Part shown: positions 38,110-51,350 of the stretch, in pieces
Position numbering within the stretch: the first letter of the stretch is position 1
Layout: every line of letters starts with the position of its first letter
Assembly: GCF_021462225.1 (NCBI RefSeq)
Contig: NC_061808.1
Location: forward strand, 22,357,119-22,421,118
Length of the DNA: 64,000 bases
DNA from: Girardinichthys multiradiatus
Lineage: Eukaryota > Chordata > Actinopteri > Cyprinodontiformes > Goodeidae
Direction of reading: 5' to 3'
Notes under the pieces: generated by a model
What the model saw: the letters and a program-made list of their open reading frames with translations, nothing else
Database searches by the model: none
What the model was told of the DNA's origin: nothing
Position numbers and translations under genes: made by a program

Positions 38110-38935
38110 ACAGTGGTGGGTATACTTCAGCAAAAAATGTCAATGTCTCAATAATATGTCATGTGACCGTGAGTATCAATTACAGCCTGACAACGTCTCA
38201 TGCTGTTTCACAAGTCGATTTATGGTCTGCTGAAGCACGGCATCCTACTCTTCTTGTAGGGCAGCATTCAGGTCATTGAGGTTCTGGTGTACAGAGTTAC
38301 GAGCCTCTAGACGGCGACTCAGATAAGTTTTCAATAGGATTCAGGTCTGGAGAAAGTGCAGGTCACTCCATTTGAAGTACCCCAGTCTCCAGCAGTCATT
38401 CCCAAATGATGTTACCTCGATGAGCTGGAGCATTTTTGTCCATGAAGATGAAATTAGGCCCGTGTTGTTCATGCAAGGGCACGATGACCAGATTAATGAT
38501 GTTATTCAGGTAGTATGGGCTTGTCACTGTACTGTTTAGAAATTGTGGGACCATTCTGTATTGACTAGACACACCTGCCAACCCTGTAACACCACCACAA
38601 CCAGGGGCTAGTCTGGTGACTACAGTGCCTTATGCACAGTGCTCTCCTTAACGTTACTAACATCTTTTTTGGCCATCATTCCTGTTCAATATGCATTGAA
38701 CAGCAATGAGGCCCACTGGTCCCTCGTCCAGTGTGATTATGTCCAAAGGACTTCCACTTCTATGCCTTTCTGTGACTCTTCCAGTCTCTCTGGATCTCTG
38801 TTGCAACCTATTGATGACACTCTGTGACCCTCTAAGCTCAGTGGTCACTTCCTTTTGAGAATATCCTGTTTGAAGCCCCATTGGCAAAGCATTGCTGGTC
38901 AGTTGTTAAGTGTCTTGTTGGTCTCATGATGTCAA
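38110..38935 (-). mobile_element. Degenerate Tc1-like transposase with internal deletion
   Basis: The minus-strand frame at 38887-38657 contains GYSQKEVTTELRGSQSVINR and RSRETGRVTERHRSGSP, the helix-turn-helix region of a Tc1 family (typical form SQ.EVA..LGVSQS.ISR). The frame at 38581-38396 gives PLHEQHGPNFIFMDKNAPAH, holding the second catalytic Asp (normally QDN.RPH). Just downstream, minus-strand codons resemble EWPALSPDLNPIEN. The middle of the protein, with the first catalytic Asp, is largely missing. Stops interrupt the rest. Confidence 0.75.
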
Positions 38936-39273
38936 AATGTCAACAGCATGATGAGGAGGACTGTTTAAATACCTTTTCTGATTAAACCAGGAAATTTATT
39001 GGTCGATTCATGGATCAAACACTTGTTGTGGATTTTGTCGTTATGCTCCTTGTTAGAGAACAGCAAGTTGTGCAAAAAGTACTGAAATATTGAACAGTTA
39101 GACATGTGCATTCAAAAGTTAAGAGATAATCACATTAAGTTCACTTGTAAAGGTTACAGCGCATTTTAGGTTCATCCTGAAATTTCACCCGAAAGCCAAA
39201 TATCCCTACGTTTATGTGAATAGTGTGTACATTCGCACACACACACACACACACAAACACATACTCTCTCTCT

Positions 39274-39565
39274 ATTGCCAAAAGTATTGGGTCACACCAC
39301 TAAATCAATTAATTACAGTGTTACAGTCATGAAGCTTGACTGGCCTGCACAGAGTCCTGACATCAACCTTCTTGAACACCTTTTGGATGTGTTAGAGTGT
39401 GGCTGCAATTCTGGTTTTCTCATTTAACTATGAACACACTCCTAAACCTTGTAGAAGATGTTTACAGAATAGTTAACGTTGCTATGGCTGGCAACTGTTG
39501 GTCCATCAACAAATTGGACCTTATCGATTAAGAATACGATGTCATCGAAGTTCATGTACATGTAA
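39274..39565 (+). mobile_element. Deletion derivative of another Tc1-like family
   Basis: It opens with ATTGCCAAAAGTATTGGGTC, a terminus common to a fish Tc1-like family, just after a CA repeat at 39236-39255. It then jumps to GACTGGCCTGCACAGAGTCC (DWPAQSPDINLLEHL, with the third catalytic Glu region) and AACACACTCCTAAACCTTGT near the 3' end. Most of the transposase is deleted. Confidence 0.65.
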
Positions 39566-41430
39566 AAGCAACCTAAAAAGATAAAGCATAAATTTTGAAA
39601 AACCTATTTTTTACAGGTGTTGTCATGTGCACTGTCAATGGAGGGACTTATTTTCAATAAAATTGTCTGGTACACTGGATTAGAGGAATATACTTGTGTC
39701 CCAGTCCACTCCAAACCATTGTTCTGCCTGAAGGGAGATTTTGTTAGAAACACATTTTGTACTTTTGGTTTAAAACCCAGAAAGCAATTAAATCAGGCCA
39801 CTTCAAAGCCTGCAGACATGTACAGTAGATTTTGTTCTTCTTTTGCCTGTGTAGTTTTTCTAAAAGGCATTGCAAAGTTTACTGACCTTTTATTGCCTTG
39901 TCAAATTTGTTTTAAGGCTGGGCACCACAGGGCCTATAAACTGTTCTACAAATCACCTCTCAGGCTCTTGGATATAACTTGAGAGCCGTTGCCAAATGTT
40001 TACTTGAGTGGATTAGTCTCAACTACGTAGGAAGTGTGCTGCCAATTTTTATTTCTTTATTGTTTTTCAGTCAGAAAATATGCTTTTGTTTGTGTTTTGT
40101 CATGTGTTCATTAAAACATTTGATAAATAGGTTCTATGATAAAAAGAAAGCATTTAATTCTCTGCTGCAGGCAGTGCCATGGGTCTGGAAGAGTCTTTGG
40201 TATTTCCTCAGGAAACTGCTCCACCATCAGTGAACCTAACTCCCTGCTCTGCATCCTCAATTTGTCCCTGCTGTCCTCTTCCTTTTGTCTTCAGTATCCA
40301 ATTTCGCCTCCTTGTTCTCACTTTGTCCTCAAATAAAATCCCTCCAGTTATAATTTCTCCTGAATGCCTTCTCATACTGTATATCTTTTTCAAACCTCCA
40401 TTTTGGCTGTTCCTTATGTGGCTTTCTCCTCTATTCTTCCCCCCCCTCCTCTCCATCTGCCCCTTGCTCTACTACTCTTCTACTTTTCCATCTCCTCGTT
40501 CCACATATGCTTCATTAGCGTTCCGTGTAAACCTCCACTCAAGATTTCAGGAAATCTGCTGAAATGAGAAGAATTAGTCATCACAGCAGATTACGAGGCT
40601 GGATGCTAACATTTTAGATAGGCTTATGAATCTAGTGAATTTGATTAAGAATTTAATAGGATTATTATAGGTCCTTTTGCTGTGCATGCATTGCATATGT
40701 CAAGCCTTTTGTGTGTTTAGCATCACCAGTAGTCAATAAGCTGGAGCAATAAACTTTAGGAACCACCAGCTGTTAAAAAGTGCTCAATCCACCATGATAG
40801 ATATTTAAAAACTTGCTTTGAGAGTCAGTAGACTGTCCCCTCTGACCAAAAATGTACTTCTCTGGATGTCTGGAGCTGAAAAAGAACAAGATGAATGAAA
40901 ATGCTAGAGTTTAAGCTCATGCAGGTTAAAGGTTGCACCACACAGAAAAACATGAATCAGAATCAGTTCTCTGATCATATAACTACTGCAGAACCAAGAC
41001 GGTGAGCATGCACAGACTGCCACTTTCCACTGACTAGCCTTTGATGCTGTAAACGTGCAGCCAAATTTGTTAATACTATAATAGGGAATTATATTGGTGT
41101 CACAGACCGCAGTCCAACACCTCTTAGTTTTAGGAAGGTAAAAATATAATTATGTTGCTTCAACTTTGGATGTCTGTCTAGATGACTATTCTTATGTAAT
41201 AGCTATAATACACATATTGTTTTCTACTCATCTGTTTTTTTCACTCATTTATTTACAGTCAATAATTAAGACTGCAATAAAAACGTTTTGTTTAGAGTGA
41301 ATGAGCAAACTGATGAACTAATCCACAATCTTTCCCTTCTAGTTTTAGTGTGTTTATCAAGAATAGTTACCTATAAATGTCAAAATATATTTTAATAAGT
41401 TACAGATAACCAACTTAAAGATGAAATTAA
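39566..41430. other. akap7: Intronic stretch, nothing recognised
   Basis: Contains a 121-codon plus-strand frame (39617-39982) and overlapping frames at 40136-40567, but the last are in pyrimidine-rich sequence and none resembles a known family or has splice context that fits AKAP7. Confidence 0.45.
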
Positions 41431-41469
41431 AAAGTACTATATTGGATCCTTTTACATGGTGGAGAAGAC

Positions 41470-41511
41470 GTGAAGTATCCAGATGTCTTGCCTTGCATCT
41501 GGATACTTCAC
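41470..41511. repeat. Perfect 16-bp inverted repeat with 10-nt loop
   Basis: GTGAAGTATCCAGATG (41470-41485) and CATCTGGATACTTCAC (41496-41511) are exact reverse complements around TCTTGCCTTG. It lies at the edge of a repeat-derived stretch. Confidence 0.9.
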
Positions 41512-41519
41512 TAAACTTG

Positions 41520-41940
41520 CAAGACAGGTTTATTTGTATAACACATTTCAGCTACAGGGCAATTCAAAATGCCTTGCATGATGAAAACATAACATTAGGA
41601 AACACATTGGAAAAAGTATATAGCATTGACAGACTAAAGGAAATGAAAGAAAGGCTGGACTACAGACTGAATTAATGATGTTCCAGTTATTAGTTTAAAT
41701 AGAGTAATCAAAGCAACTGTTTTGTTCCAGATTAATGGAGCATAAGAACTGAAGCTGCTTCTTCATGTTTGGTTCTGATTCTGGGGATGCAAAGTAGACT
41801 TGCATCTGAGTGGTCTGGAAGGTTGATACAATGACAACAAATCTTCAAGGTATTTTGGTGCTCTATTTGGTGTTCTATTCTCTAAGATATAGGGAGCCAG
41901 TGTAAGGACTTTAAAACTGGGGTGATGGCAATAGGTTCAT
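41520..41940. repeat. Probable LINE-derived non-coding repeat
   Basis: Phrases such as TTTCAGCTACAGGGCAATTC, TGAGTGGTCTGGAAGGTTGA and ATAGGGAGCCAGTGTAAGGA recur in many fish genomes next to L2-like RT sequence. It adjoins the RT fossil at 41950. Classification is inference. Confidence 0.45.
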
Positions 41941-41949
41941 AGCCACCTG

Positions 41950-42830
41950 GTGACTTTGTAATTCAGAGTTGTGTATCATCTGCATTTCTATGATAACTTA
42001 TCTTGTTGTTTGTTATATTCTGAGGGGAGCAAGTCGATATTGAAAAGGTGGGACTCCCTGGTTGGAACCTTGGGGAACTTCACATGTGATTTTTGTCAGA
42101 TCTGATATAAAGTTACTTTATTGTCACAAAAAAGTCCCTGTCCTTCGAGTAAGACTCAAACCAGCCAAGTACTGTACCAGAAAGCCCAACCCAGTTCTCC
42201 AGTTGCTCCAGTTAATATACCATGATCATCAGTGTCGAATGCTGTGCTGAGGTCCAATAATACCAGCACTGTGGTTCTTCCAGTCTGCATTTTTGCAGAT
42301 GTCATTGAACACCTTGACAGGCGCAGTCTCAGTGCTGTGGAGAGCATGGAAACCTTAACTGGGGATTGTTAAGAAGGTATTTACCTGTTGAAACACAGCT
42401 TTTTCACTAACCTTACTAATGAATGGGAGATTTTAGATGATTTTGCAATACTAACTTGTCTAGATAATCTTTTTTCAACAATGGTTTGATAATTGCTGTT
42501 TTTAAGGCCTGGGCACCTGAAAACATGAATGAGGTTATTATTTGAATCAAATTAGACACTATGACAGACAAAACCTTCTTAAAGAAAGCTGGTGGTAAAA
42601 AAAATGATGTACACAATACCCTTTTAATCTTCTGAAATGATGCATCTAATATCAGTTACTACTGTTATTTAAACTGCGTCTTTCCTTGAAGACCCAATTT
42701 GGACCAATCCAGATTTTTATTGACTCCACAGGCAGAAATAGAGCAGAAAAACTCCACCTTCTGGTCCTCACTCTCTGAACTTTGAAATCCTTTAAGCCCC
42801 TTGGGTTGTATAGCCCTTTCTTAATACTGA
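41950..42830 (-). pseudogene. LINE (L2-like clade) reverse-transcriptase fossil
   Basis: Read on the minus strand in several frames. FSGAQALKTAIIKPLLKKDY (42416-42616) comes first, then VLVLLDLSTAFDTDDHGILT with the AFD catalytic motif (42156-42347). The next block has a PQG-like region (S.PRFQPGSPTFSIST) and then YHRNADDTQL near 41985, the ADD catalytic motif. The order and spacing match a non-LTR RT domain, broken by frameshifts and stops. It is a different copy of the same clade as the fossil at 690-2640. Confidence 0.85.
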
Positions 42831-43370
42831 ATAACCTTTGAATGTTGGATGGTAATTTGTTGCTGCTAGCTTTGTATGTTCATTAAATTATATACCAGAT
42901 AAATCCTTATATCCTACCTTGTGAATTATGCATATTTTTCCTGTTTGGGAAATAAAAACGTTGATGGAATGTATTGTAGTTTTTGTCCCAGACTTCAGTG
43001 TAACATAGTAAATATGAGAAAGCTGTGAACAGTATAGAATATGCAGTGAATCACAGTCCATTAACGGTTTGGGTTTAATCTAACCTGAAATGCTGTTTGT
43101 AAATAGAATGAATGGAGACTTCTGATTAAGTTTCTTGTCAATTACTTTTTTAATGTTGTTGTCATCTGTATCATGCCTTGACTAAACGTTAGTTATATGT
43201 TTGCCAAATAGAATTTTTTTTCCAATTTAAGCAATAGATTTCTTTTTCAAACAATACAAACCTCAATATATATGACACTTACTGCACACTTGGGCCTAAC
43301 AACAGGACACCACAAACAGTATTCATCAATGCAGAGGAGAACCTCCCAACTTCAAAAAATGTAGTGGCGA

Positions 43371-43632
43371 GCAGGCGACTGTGGCTCAGTAGGAAGAGTA
43401 GTCGTCTTGCAATCGGAAGGTTGTGGGTTCAATTTCAGCTTCCTCCTGCTGTATGTCGATGTGCCCCTGGGCAAGGCACTTAACCTCAAGTTGCCTACCG
43501 ATCTGCGTATCGGTGTATGAATGTGTGAGCGTTAGTGAGTGTGATTGGGTGAACGTGGCTCTAGTATAAAGCGCTTTGAGCGGTCTGTATGACTGGAAAG
43601 GCGCTATATAAATTCAGTTCATTTACCATTTA
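43371..43632 (+). repeat. tRNA-derived SINE, apparently complete
   Basis: A polymerase III A-box-like TGGCTCAGTAGG lies near 43383 and a B box GGTTCAATT at 43426-43434. The body contains CCCCTGGGCAAGGCACTTAA. The tail is AAAGCGCTTTGAGCGGTCTG followed by GGCGCTATATAAATTCAG. The GCGCTATATAAAT tail is shared with the L2-like ends at 3061 and 6601, consistent with a SINE using LINE machinery. Confidence 0.85.
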
Positions 43633-46210
43633 GTTTCCGACAGTAATTTAGTGCTGCCCTTCCAAATTCAATCCTAGTTTACTGATTAATAATTTATTTG
43701 GTCGATTGTATGAAAATCTTTTTTTATGATCAGTAAATAAGCCAAATGAGAGTTTTGTTTCGGTCTGTAGAGCTTATAAATTGTAATGCCATGTTTTACT
43801 GCAATACATGTCAGAGATGGCAACTTGAGAAGAACTTTAGTCATAATAATAAAAATACTTCAGACTCGACTCAGACTTTTGTCCTACAGGCTTGAAACTT
43901 GCCTTGGACTCGTAGTATGAGACCCGAGTCTTAGTAAGAGTTTTTATCTAATGTAATGAAGAGTAAAAGTAAGCTACAGACTGCAGCTGCTGCATGTTTT
44001 ACTGTGAAAGGGTGCGCTTGATTATTGGCCAGTGACGTTGCCCAGTGACGTTAATGGATTATGGACTCTTAATGACTCATAACAATCTGTTCATGTTAGC
44101 TGTATCTTAATAATAAAGACCATGTGAATGTCTTTCCAGCTGAACGTTGTATTAAATGACTTCGGACTTCTTCTTTCGCTGTTAAGCTAACTGTGCCATT
44201 ACAAGGACACTTAGAGCTGGCAATACCAAAATAAAAGCACTCCCTGTTCCATTCATTTAGAAGTTTAACATTAATTTATTTATTTACTATACTTTAAACC
44301 TTAGAGCCCTTTTTTATACTTTTGATCCCAACATTTTTTTAGTGCATATTACACTTGAAATCTCAGTCATATTGAACTAAATGTCTACATCATCTAAAGC
44401 TGTTTAGTCTCCTTGAATAACTACAATCCTAAGGAGCTGAAGGTTTATGGAAGGTCCTTTATGAGGGAAGTGGCCTGAAAGAGTCTGGGAAGGAGAAAAT
44501 ACAATTAGTTAAGTGGGAAAACAAAGTCAAAGTGGTGTTAAAGGAGAAGTTTTGAGACTTTACCACATGAAAACCACCAAACATGAATGGTAGTCAGTGC
44601 AACCTCTTCCTGTTGTTCAAAGTTGAAGTGCCTGTCTGGTTCCCATCTGTGTAGCCATGACAACAGTGCCAGAAAAAAAAGATAAGGTGACAGAGTGGGA
44701 AAAGGTTGATTATAAAGGCACTAAGGATAGAGAAGGTAGCTAAGAGGAAAAGGTGGAGGAAGTAAAGAGAAGGACAAAAAAATTGGAAGTAAAGGAGTTG
44801 CTGTAGGTACAGGCGTGTTTGAGATAAGTTGTGTAACTGATCTCCAGGTATCTATCATCCTGATTGGTCATCACAGCGTAAACTCCTGCGTATTTGTTAA
44901 GCAGGTACGAAGGGCAGCTTTACTGCCATCATAAAAGCCTGCATTGTATCAGAGTGAAGATTGAACATCCAGATAAAAGGATTTTAACTCAGACATGCAC
45001 CCTTATCAGAAAAAGACACAGAACAGAACTCGAGTTACATAAAGGCAAAAGTGTGAGTTTTGTGCTTTGTGGATAATTTGTGTAAACAGAAGATGTTCTG
45101 ACAAAAAATCTACCACCTTTATTTTCTGAAATTTGCTTGCCTTATTATTTTTACATTTCTGTTACTCTTAAAATAAAGCTTTTCACTACTTACAAACATT
45201 TATTTTATGTACCCTCATATTTTAAACAGCCTGTAGCCTTTTATGATGGATGCTGTGTACCTACCTTTGCGTTCTACCATTGCGTCAAGACCCAGAAAAT
45301 GCACACGTGCATCTGAGTTTTACCCTGGAGAGTCCTGTAACATTTAATGACATGAGCCAGCTTGTTCAGATAATATTTTCTTTTTCTCCGATTCTTGTTT
45401 TCATTTTTCATGTAACCATGAGATCTGAAATCCCTGCCTTGTAGCTCAATAAGTGTATCCTTGTGTTAACAGCCTGTTTTGATGTGCGTCAAGCAGTTTT
45501 TCCACACAGATAAGAATAATCTATTGCTTTTCTCTGTTTGTCCTTATTTAACAGTTGATATTTGTTCTTGTATTGCAGAGTTGACTCAGAGTCCGATCCA
45601 CGCCAAGCGCTCAAGTATGTGTCCTCATAACAAATGTCTGCAATTAAGGCATTGAAGGTTAAATTAAAACCTAAATGACCTCTGGTGACAAATGAAGATC
45701 CTAACATGATTTCAACCCCAAATAAATCAAAATTGTTAATGATCTGATTGCTGATTGCAACTCTGAGATCAGCTTGAAATTATTGATTACAAAAGATCAA
45801 TCCCTCAAAATGTTTTGCACTGAAAATCAGATGCATGTGCTGCTTGTAATTTACTGAATTTAATGTGACTCTGGCTTGCCATTTCCAAAATGAGCCTAAA
45901 TGATCCGGGCAGTGCTGGCCTCTGTCTTGGTCAGAGCAGCTGGGCAGGAAGTGATTAAGGACACTGTCCATTAACTGTGCTGCCAGGGTTTATGCCCTTG
46001 TTACATGAAGCATCACCCACTGTTTCTTTGAAAAAAAAATAACTTTTTGGACTACTCTTTAGCTTATGATCTTGTTTTTTAACAAAGCTTTAGATTTCTT
46101 TATAACAAACAACATATGATAATTGTTATCTGCAGATCTACATATATTAATCTTTTCCTCAAACATACACCCACAGAAATCTAGTTGTATGCAATGGATT
46201 TCTTTTTGCC
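43633..46210. other. akap7: Intronic stretch with a possible repeat fragment at 43810-43930
   Basis: CTTCAGACTCGACTCAGACT ... CTTGGACTCGTAGTATGAGA is a degenerate ACTCG/GACTT-type fish repeat. The rest shows no supported feature. Confidence 0.4.
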
Positions 46211-46212
46211 TT

Positions 46213-47492
46213 GCAAAGCTTTTCATACTACTTAACATTTTTAATCATGTCATGTTTCCACCACAAACTTCTGTATATTTTTTTACGATTCCGTGTGATA
46301 GACCAGCAAAGGTAGCACATAATTGTGCAGAAGAAGGGAAACTTTATATGGTTTCAACCACTTTATACTAGAGATGAAAAAAAAAATCCATTCATAATCA
46401 TTTCCACATTGCCAATTTGTGTAATATTGCAGCTGCAAAGGACTGCTTGAATGCAGTATTCGGTAGGATAGTCATTTAAGAGTCATTCATGCAGATTCTG
46501 CATGCTAGTAGCGTATTTTACCTGTTGGAATACATTGACTGTGAATGATGTCCACACTGGATGGAGATTATTTTGTGGTTAAAATGCTAAAGCTCACAAA
46601 GACTGGTTGGAACATTGTGATGAAGGAAAACAGCCAGGAAAAAATGTGGGTGCGTTCTAAATGACGTAGTCATTGCAATCTTCAACAATTGCATGTTTTT
46701 CCTGTTACTCACAGCCCTCTTGTTTTACAAAAAATAATCTCACTCCTAAATAAAATCTATGGATATCCAGTATTTATAGTGGATTTCTCTTTCTTTTTGC
46801 CTCAATTTTTTTTCTGATGTACATTTTCTTGCTCCTCGTTTTTGTTAAAAACCATTAAAAAAAATCTTAAATAGAAAAAATCCACAGCTACCTATTTGCT
46901 TCAGAAATCACCTAATTAATCAACAGAATCCATTTATGAAATTATAGAATAAATTCATATGTGGAGGCCCCAAATGTTTGCAAGAGAACATTAGAGAACA
47001 AACAGCATCATGAGGACCAAGGAACACATCAGACAGGTCAGGGATAAGTTGTTGAGAAGTTTAAAGCAGTTGTAAACAACATTCCAAGCTTTGAAAATAA
47101 CAGAATGTGATCTGATAATGTTTAGCTTATAATCGTGTTTTCTGAAATATAGTTGTATGGTACAACTGCAAACCTACCAAAACACAACTGTCAACTTAAA
47201 CTGACAGGCTACGCATAGAGAGCATTGGTAAGAGAAGAGGCAAGGAGGCCCATAGTGACGTTGGAGGAGCTGCGGAGGTCCACACCTCAGTTGGATGATC
47301 TTTTTATCTTCCAACTAAGAAGTCGCAAGAAGAAAAGCCATAAAATGTATCATTTTTCTCCCACTTCACAATGATGCACTGCTTGCTGATGGTCTAACTC
47401 ATGAAATTCAAATCTGAATAAATTTGGTGGTTGTTCTAATGTGACAAAATGTGAAAAAGTTCAGCTGGCATGAATACTTTTTTTCAAAGCTC
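46213..47492 (+). mobile_element. Degenerate Tc1-like element with recognisable ends
   Basis: The left end GCAAAGCTTTTCATACTAC with an internal CATGTTTCCACCACAAACTT pairs imperfectly with the right end (inverse: AAAGTATTCATGCCAGCTGA ... CACATTTTGTCACATT). Between them (about 47000-47300) plus-strand pieces resemble KEHIRQVRDK, VVEKFKA and RRPIVTLEELRRSTPQL, the N-terminal DNA-binding part of a Tc1 transposase. The catalytic half is deleted and frames are broken. Confidence 0.7.
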
Positions 47493-48534
47493 TGTTTGGG
47501 AGACTGAAGATTTGCTATGAACACCCTAAACACAGAGATGCACAATGCTGATGTCAACAGTAGGTAAAAGTTGTCTTGGAGCACAATTGCAGAGTGTGTG
47601 TAAAGTAGGGGGTTGTGGCACAAGCCTAAGGGTCTGATGTGTTGTGTTCACCCTGAGAACCCAGAGAGACTTGGTTGTTTTTGGAGTTGGAACTATTCTC
47701 TGATTTGTGTGGGGTTAACAGGATATATTTTTGTTTTGAGATTTTAGATACAGCCATTTTGGCTCAGCACGCACATGCACTGAAGCTAAAGTACAGACTC
47801 TGCGGTCAGTCGACCGACTTTAAAAGGCTGAATCAAAACAGAGAATGAGTACTATTAGTAAAGTCTGTTATTTGGCAGCATTGGTTTTTCAGCTAAAGTG
47901 GTGAGGGAAATAAAAAGGAAAGACAAACAATGTCTTATCTCAGTGTTTTTAACAGCGATAAAGGACAAAGCTTGCCCTACACAAAGCATAATTTCTCTTT
48001 TGAAACGACATCAAGCTTAACATAAACATCAGCGGTACAGAGACATGTAGCCAACAATCCGAATCTAGCTGCCTGCAACATTCAACCAGCCCCAAATGCC
48101 AAAGGAGACTTTATAGCCTGAGACATGCGACCTAACGATTGCATCATTAGTCAAACACCCTTACATTTCTACTCCCGTAATTTGTGACCTGCTAGAACAT
48201 ACTGATAAAATTACATTGTTATTGAACCGTGACTCTAAAACCAAGGCATTTACTAACCCCCGATTTTTGAGTACCGTTGCAACCCTGCTGATTATTTAGG
48301 CGAATAACTATTTGACCACTTGGAGCCATGTTGGCTGCCTTCAAGCCAATGAACTCTCATCCTGGTAATGATTAGTCAGTTGTAGGAAATTATGGAAATA
48401 GACACCCTATGATAGATATTTGAACATACTGATATTAAAACAATAGAAATTATATAAACTGAAGAAAAGATCTTTTGATATTTTCTGTAAAGTGTAATTT
48501 TAAAAAAATGCAATTACTGGTGAAGCATAAAGAA

Positions 48535-49345
48535 GGACACCACAAATTTATTCCGAATTTAAAATAGCTGAAATCACACAAAGGCATATCACACGAGGTG
48601 CACATAGTTAGAACATTTTTACTCAATATTTCAAAGGAGGTTTACTTTGTTTAAACCTCAGACATTTAGTTTGGTGAGCTGACTGTTGAAGTGAAAGTGA
48701 ATACCAGGATCAGATTGAAAAAGTTCTCTGAGGTCTTCCGAAAGAAGTCTGTAGCAACTTGTGAATCTGGTAAGGGATTTAAAAACATTTCAAAAGAACC
48801 TGTCCACTTTATGGAAAATGGTCTACAAGTGAATGACATTTAAAACAACTTCCAACAAGCCTAGGTCTAGCTATAAAGCAAGTTTACCCTGAGAGTAGAC
48901 CGCAAGATGCTAAAAGAAAACTCAAAAAACCCTAAAACATTATCAATGGACCTACAGCAGCCTCTTGCCACTGTTGATCAATCAATCAGAAACAGAGTGC
49001 AGACGTGCAATAAATTCTTTGCTCTCTAAGAAAAACATGATTGCCAGGCAAAATTTTACCAGAGAGAACAAAGACAAAGACCAGGACTTCTAGAATAATG
49101 TTCTTTGGACAGATAGGTGTAAAACTAAATTATTTGCATACCAGAACAGAGGGCGTCTTTGGCTTTAACCACATAAAGTATCCAAGGGGGAAAAAACCCC
49201 GCTGTCAAGCATGGAGGAGGAAGTGTTATAGTTTGGGGATGATTTGCTGTAGGACCTGGCCAGTTCTCCATCTTAGAATACAACATGACTACTACTGTGC
49301 ATATTTTGTTTTGTGCTCAAGACCTGCAGTCCAATGAGTTTTACA
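48535..49345 (+). mobile_element. Degenerate Tc1-like transposase fossil
   Basis: Plus-strand pieces in order: IKKFSEVFRKKS-like and ESGKGFKNISK (about 48715-48800), a WTDRCKTELF-like block (about 49105-49135), then VKHGGGSVIVWG followed by a stop (about 49205-49240). The HGGGS..VWG block is a strong Tc1 signature. No frame exceeds about 98 codons. Confidence 0.75.
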
Positions 49346-51350
49346 CTGTTACTAGATAACCTTTTCTCTGCATGAAAATGCTACATGCAATAGATTTATG
49401 TATCAAAATGTAAGAACAGATTAGATTTCCAGGAAATTATGAGAAATGTCTCAAAGTAGCCATGATGTACTGAACTCAGGTCCTTCACTTCTCCTTCATA
49501 TTGTATTTAAGCTCTATATGACCAACTAACTGCTATTTTCATGCATCTAACGTATGTTTTTGATATTTTTGCTGTTAGCTTATTTACAGTATTACTTCAA
49601 TCCCCTGGTAAAGCTCCAGAAGGGGCAGTATACAGAAAAATAAACTGTTTCTGAACTTTAATGGAAGAACAGCTTTTTAAAAATCTTTTAACCTTGTTAC
49701 CATGAAAGGTCGTTTATTTTTTATATAAGGAGCGGAGGCAGCATCAAACCATGTGTGTAAGTGAGCAGCTGCTGTACAACTGGGATTTATTAATTTAAAA
49801 CAACAGCAAAATGATTTTGTTATTTATATTTCAAACTTCTTTGGCATCTTATATTAGCAATTAGCACATTTAGCTTTAATTACTCTTATTCCCTATAAAG
49901 AATGTGGATCCTGTGTTATACTCGGCCTTACTGTTATCTGCTGAAAATCTTGCTCTCTCACAGCCTTATTGAACCGCAGATACGTCTCGACATGTTGCAC
50001 TTTAAAAGGCTCCTTCCATCTTTTTGCTTCATCTGAATTTACACATAAACACCTTACTGACCCTGACCATGGCTAACTTCAAGTCTTTACTGCCCTGCTG
50101 TTATTAGTGCATCCCAGCAGAGCTTCAGTATGGTGGATATAAAAATAAAAAATTGTCCTATTCTAGTCCTCCAGCTGGTTTCTTTGTCTCTCTTGAACAA
50201 ACTATCTACTGCATAAGAATATCACAGCCAAATCAGAATTGAATCAAAGCGTCTTTGTTTTTAATAATGTAGAAGCTAGTCCAGCATGTCGGGGTTTTAA
50301 AAATAAACCCTCCTCTGGCTTTTCCAATTCTGGTCTCCACAAACTGTTGAAACAGCTTTGGTCTCTGTTATTTTTAGTTTAGTATTTTGCTCCTCCTGTA
50401 TGCTTTTCTTTGTACCAAACTGTGCCGTTAAGCTGGTTTATATGAAAACAATGCAAACAACTAAGAAAACAACAACGAGTAGAGGTTCATGTACTAACTT
50501 AAAACAAGCAGGCTTTTTAATCTTCTTGCTGGGATTTGATTCTGACCGTTGCAGACCTCATCATCCTCTCAGGCTGTCTCTCTCTTCTTCTTGCAGACAC
50601 TCTTTTTATAAAGCATAATAAAGCACCATTTGCCCTCTGATAAAACAAACCTATGGGCCCAGTGGGATTTTGGTCCAGGGAAGATCAGCTCAAGGTTCTC
50701 CTTCCTGACCTTAGTAATCAGATGATGACGTGATTATTATAGAGCTGCTACAGTTATGTGTGTGCATCGCAGACCGACTGAATGGCTCTCTCTGAACTGC
50801 TTAGTGCTGGCTGGCCAGCCTGCAGCCTGCCTGCCAGCTTTAACTGTATTTCTACATGAATTATTGACTTGGTGACCGTCTTACAGTTTCTCCTCACTGG
50901 TGGTTGGTCCGTCTGACTCCCCAGTTTTTTATCCTCTGTGTGCCTACCATTTTCCCCGCAGCGTTTGCAGAGTGATCAAGAAACTAAACTGGTGAATAAA
51001 TAGTTTTTCCTCATAACTGGAAAAAATGACAAAATTCACAGAGCATCTGTGAGATAACAGTTTTCATAACATCCTTTCTTCAGTGGAAACATCCAGTTTT
51101 TAGCTGTTTAATTCAGTCTATGATTAGCGAGGATACTTGTATATTATCTTCAGAATAATAATAATAATTTTCTGCATTTCATTTAAATGTATTGGAAGAA
51201 GGCTGAAAATCATTTAAATCATCAAAATTTTTTCCTTCCTCTTCCAAATCGTGCAGCAGTAGACGTGCTGTGGGTGTGAATATACTGAGAGCTCAGCTAT
51301 CTGAATATAGTTCTGAAGATTTAGACACATACAATTGCTTGCAAAAGTAT

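Noticed and set aside
39617..39982. 121-codon plus-strand ORF in the AKAP7 intron
   Set aside because: No recognisable domain, weak start context, biased low-information sequence. Expected by chance in 64 kb.
40136..40567. Overlapping ORFs with apparent hydrophobic membrane segments
   Set aside because: Pyrimidine-rich DNA gives Leu/Pro/Ser/Phe-rich translations in all frames; not evidence of a gene.
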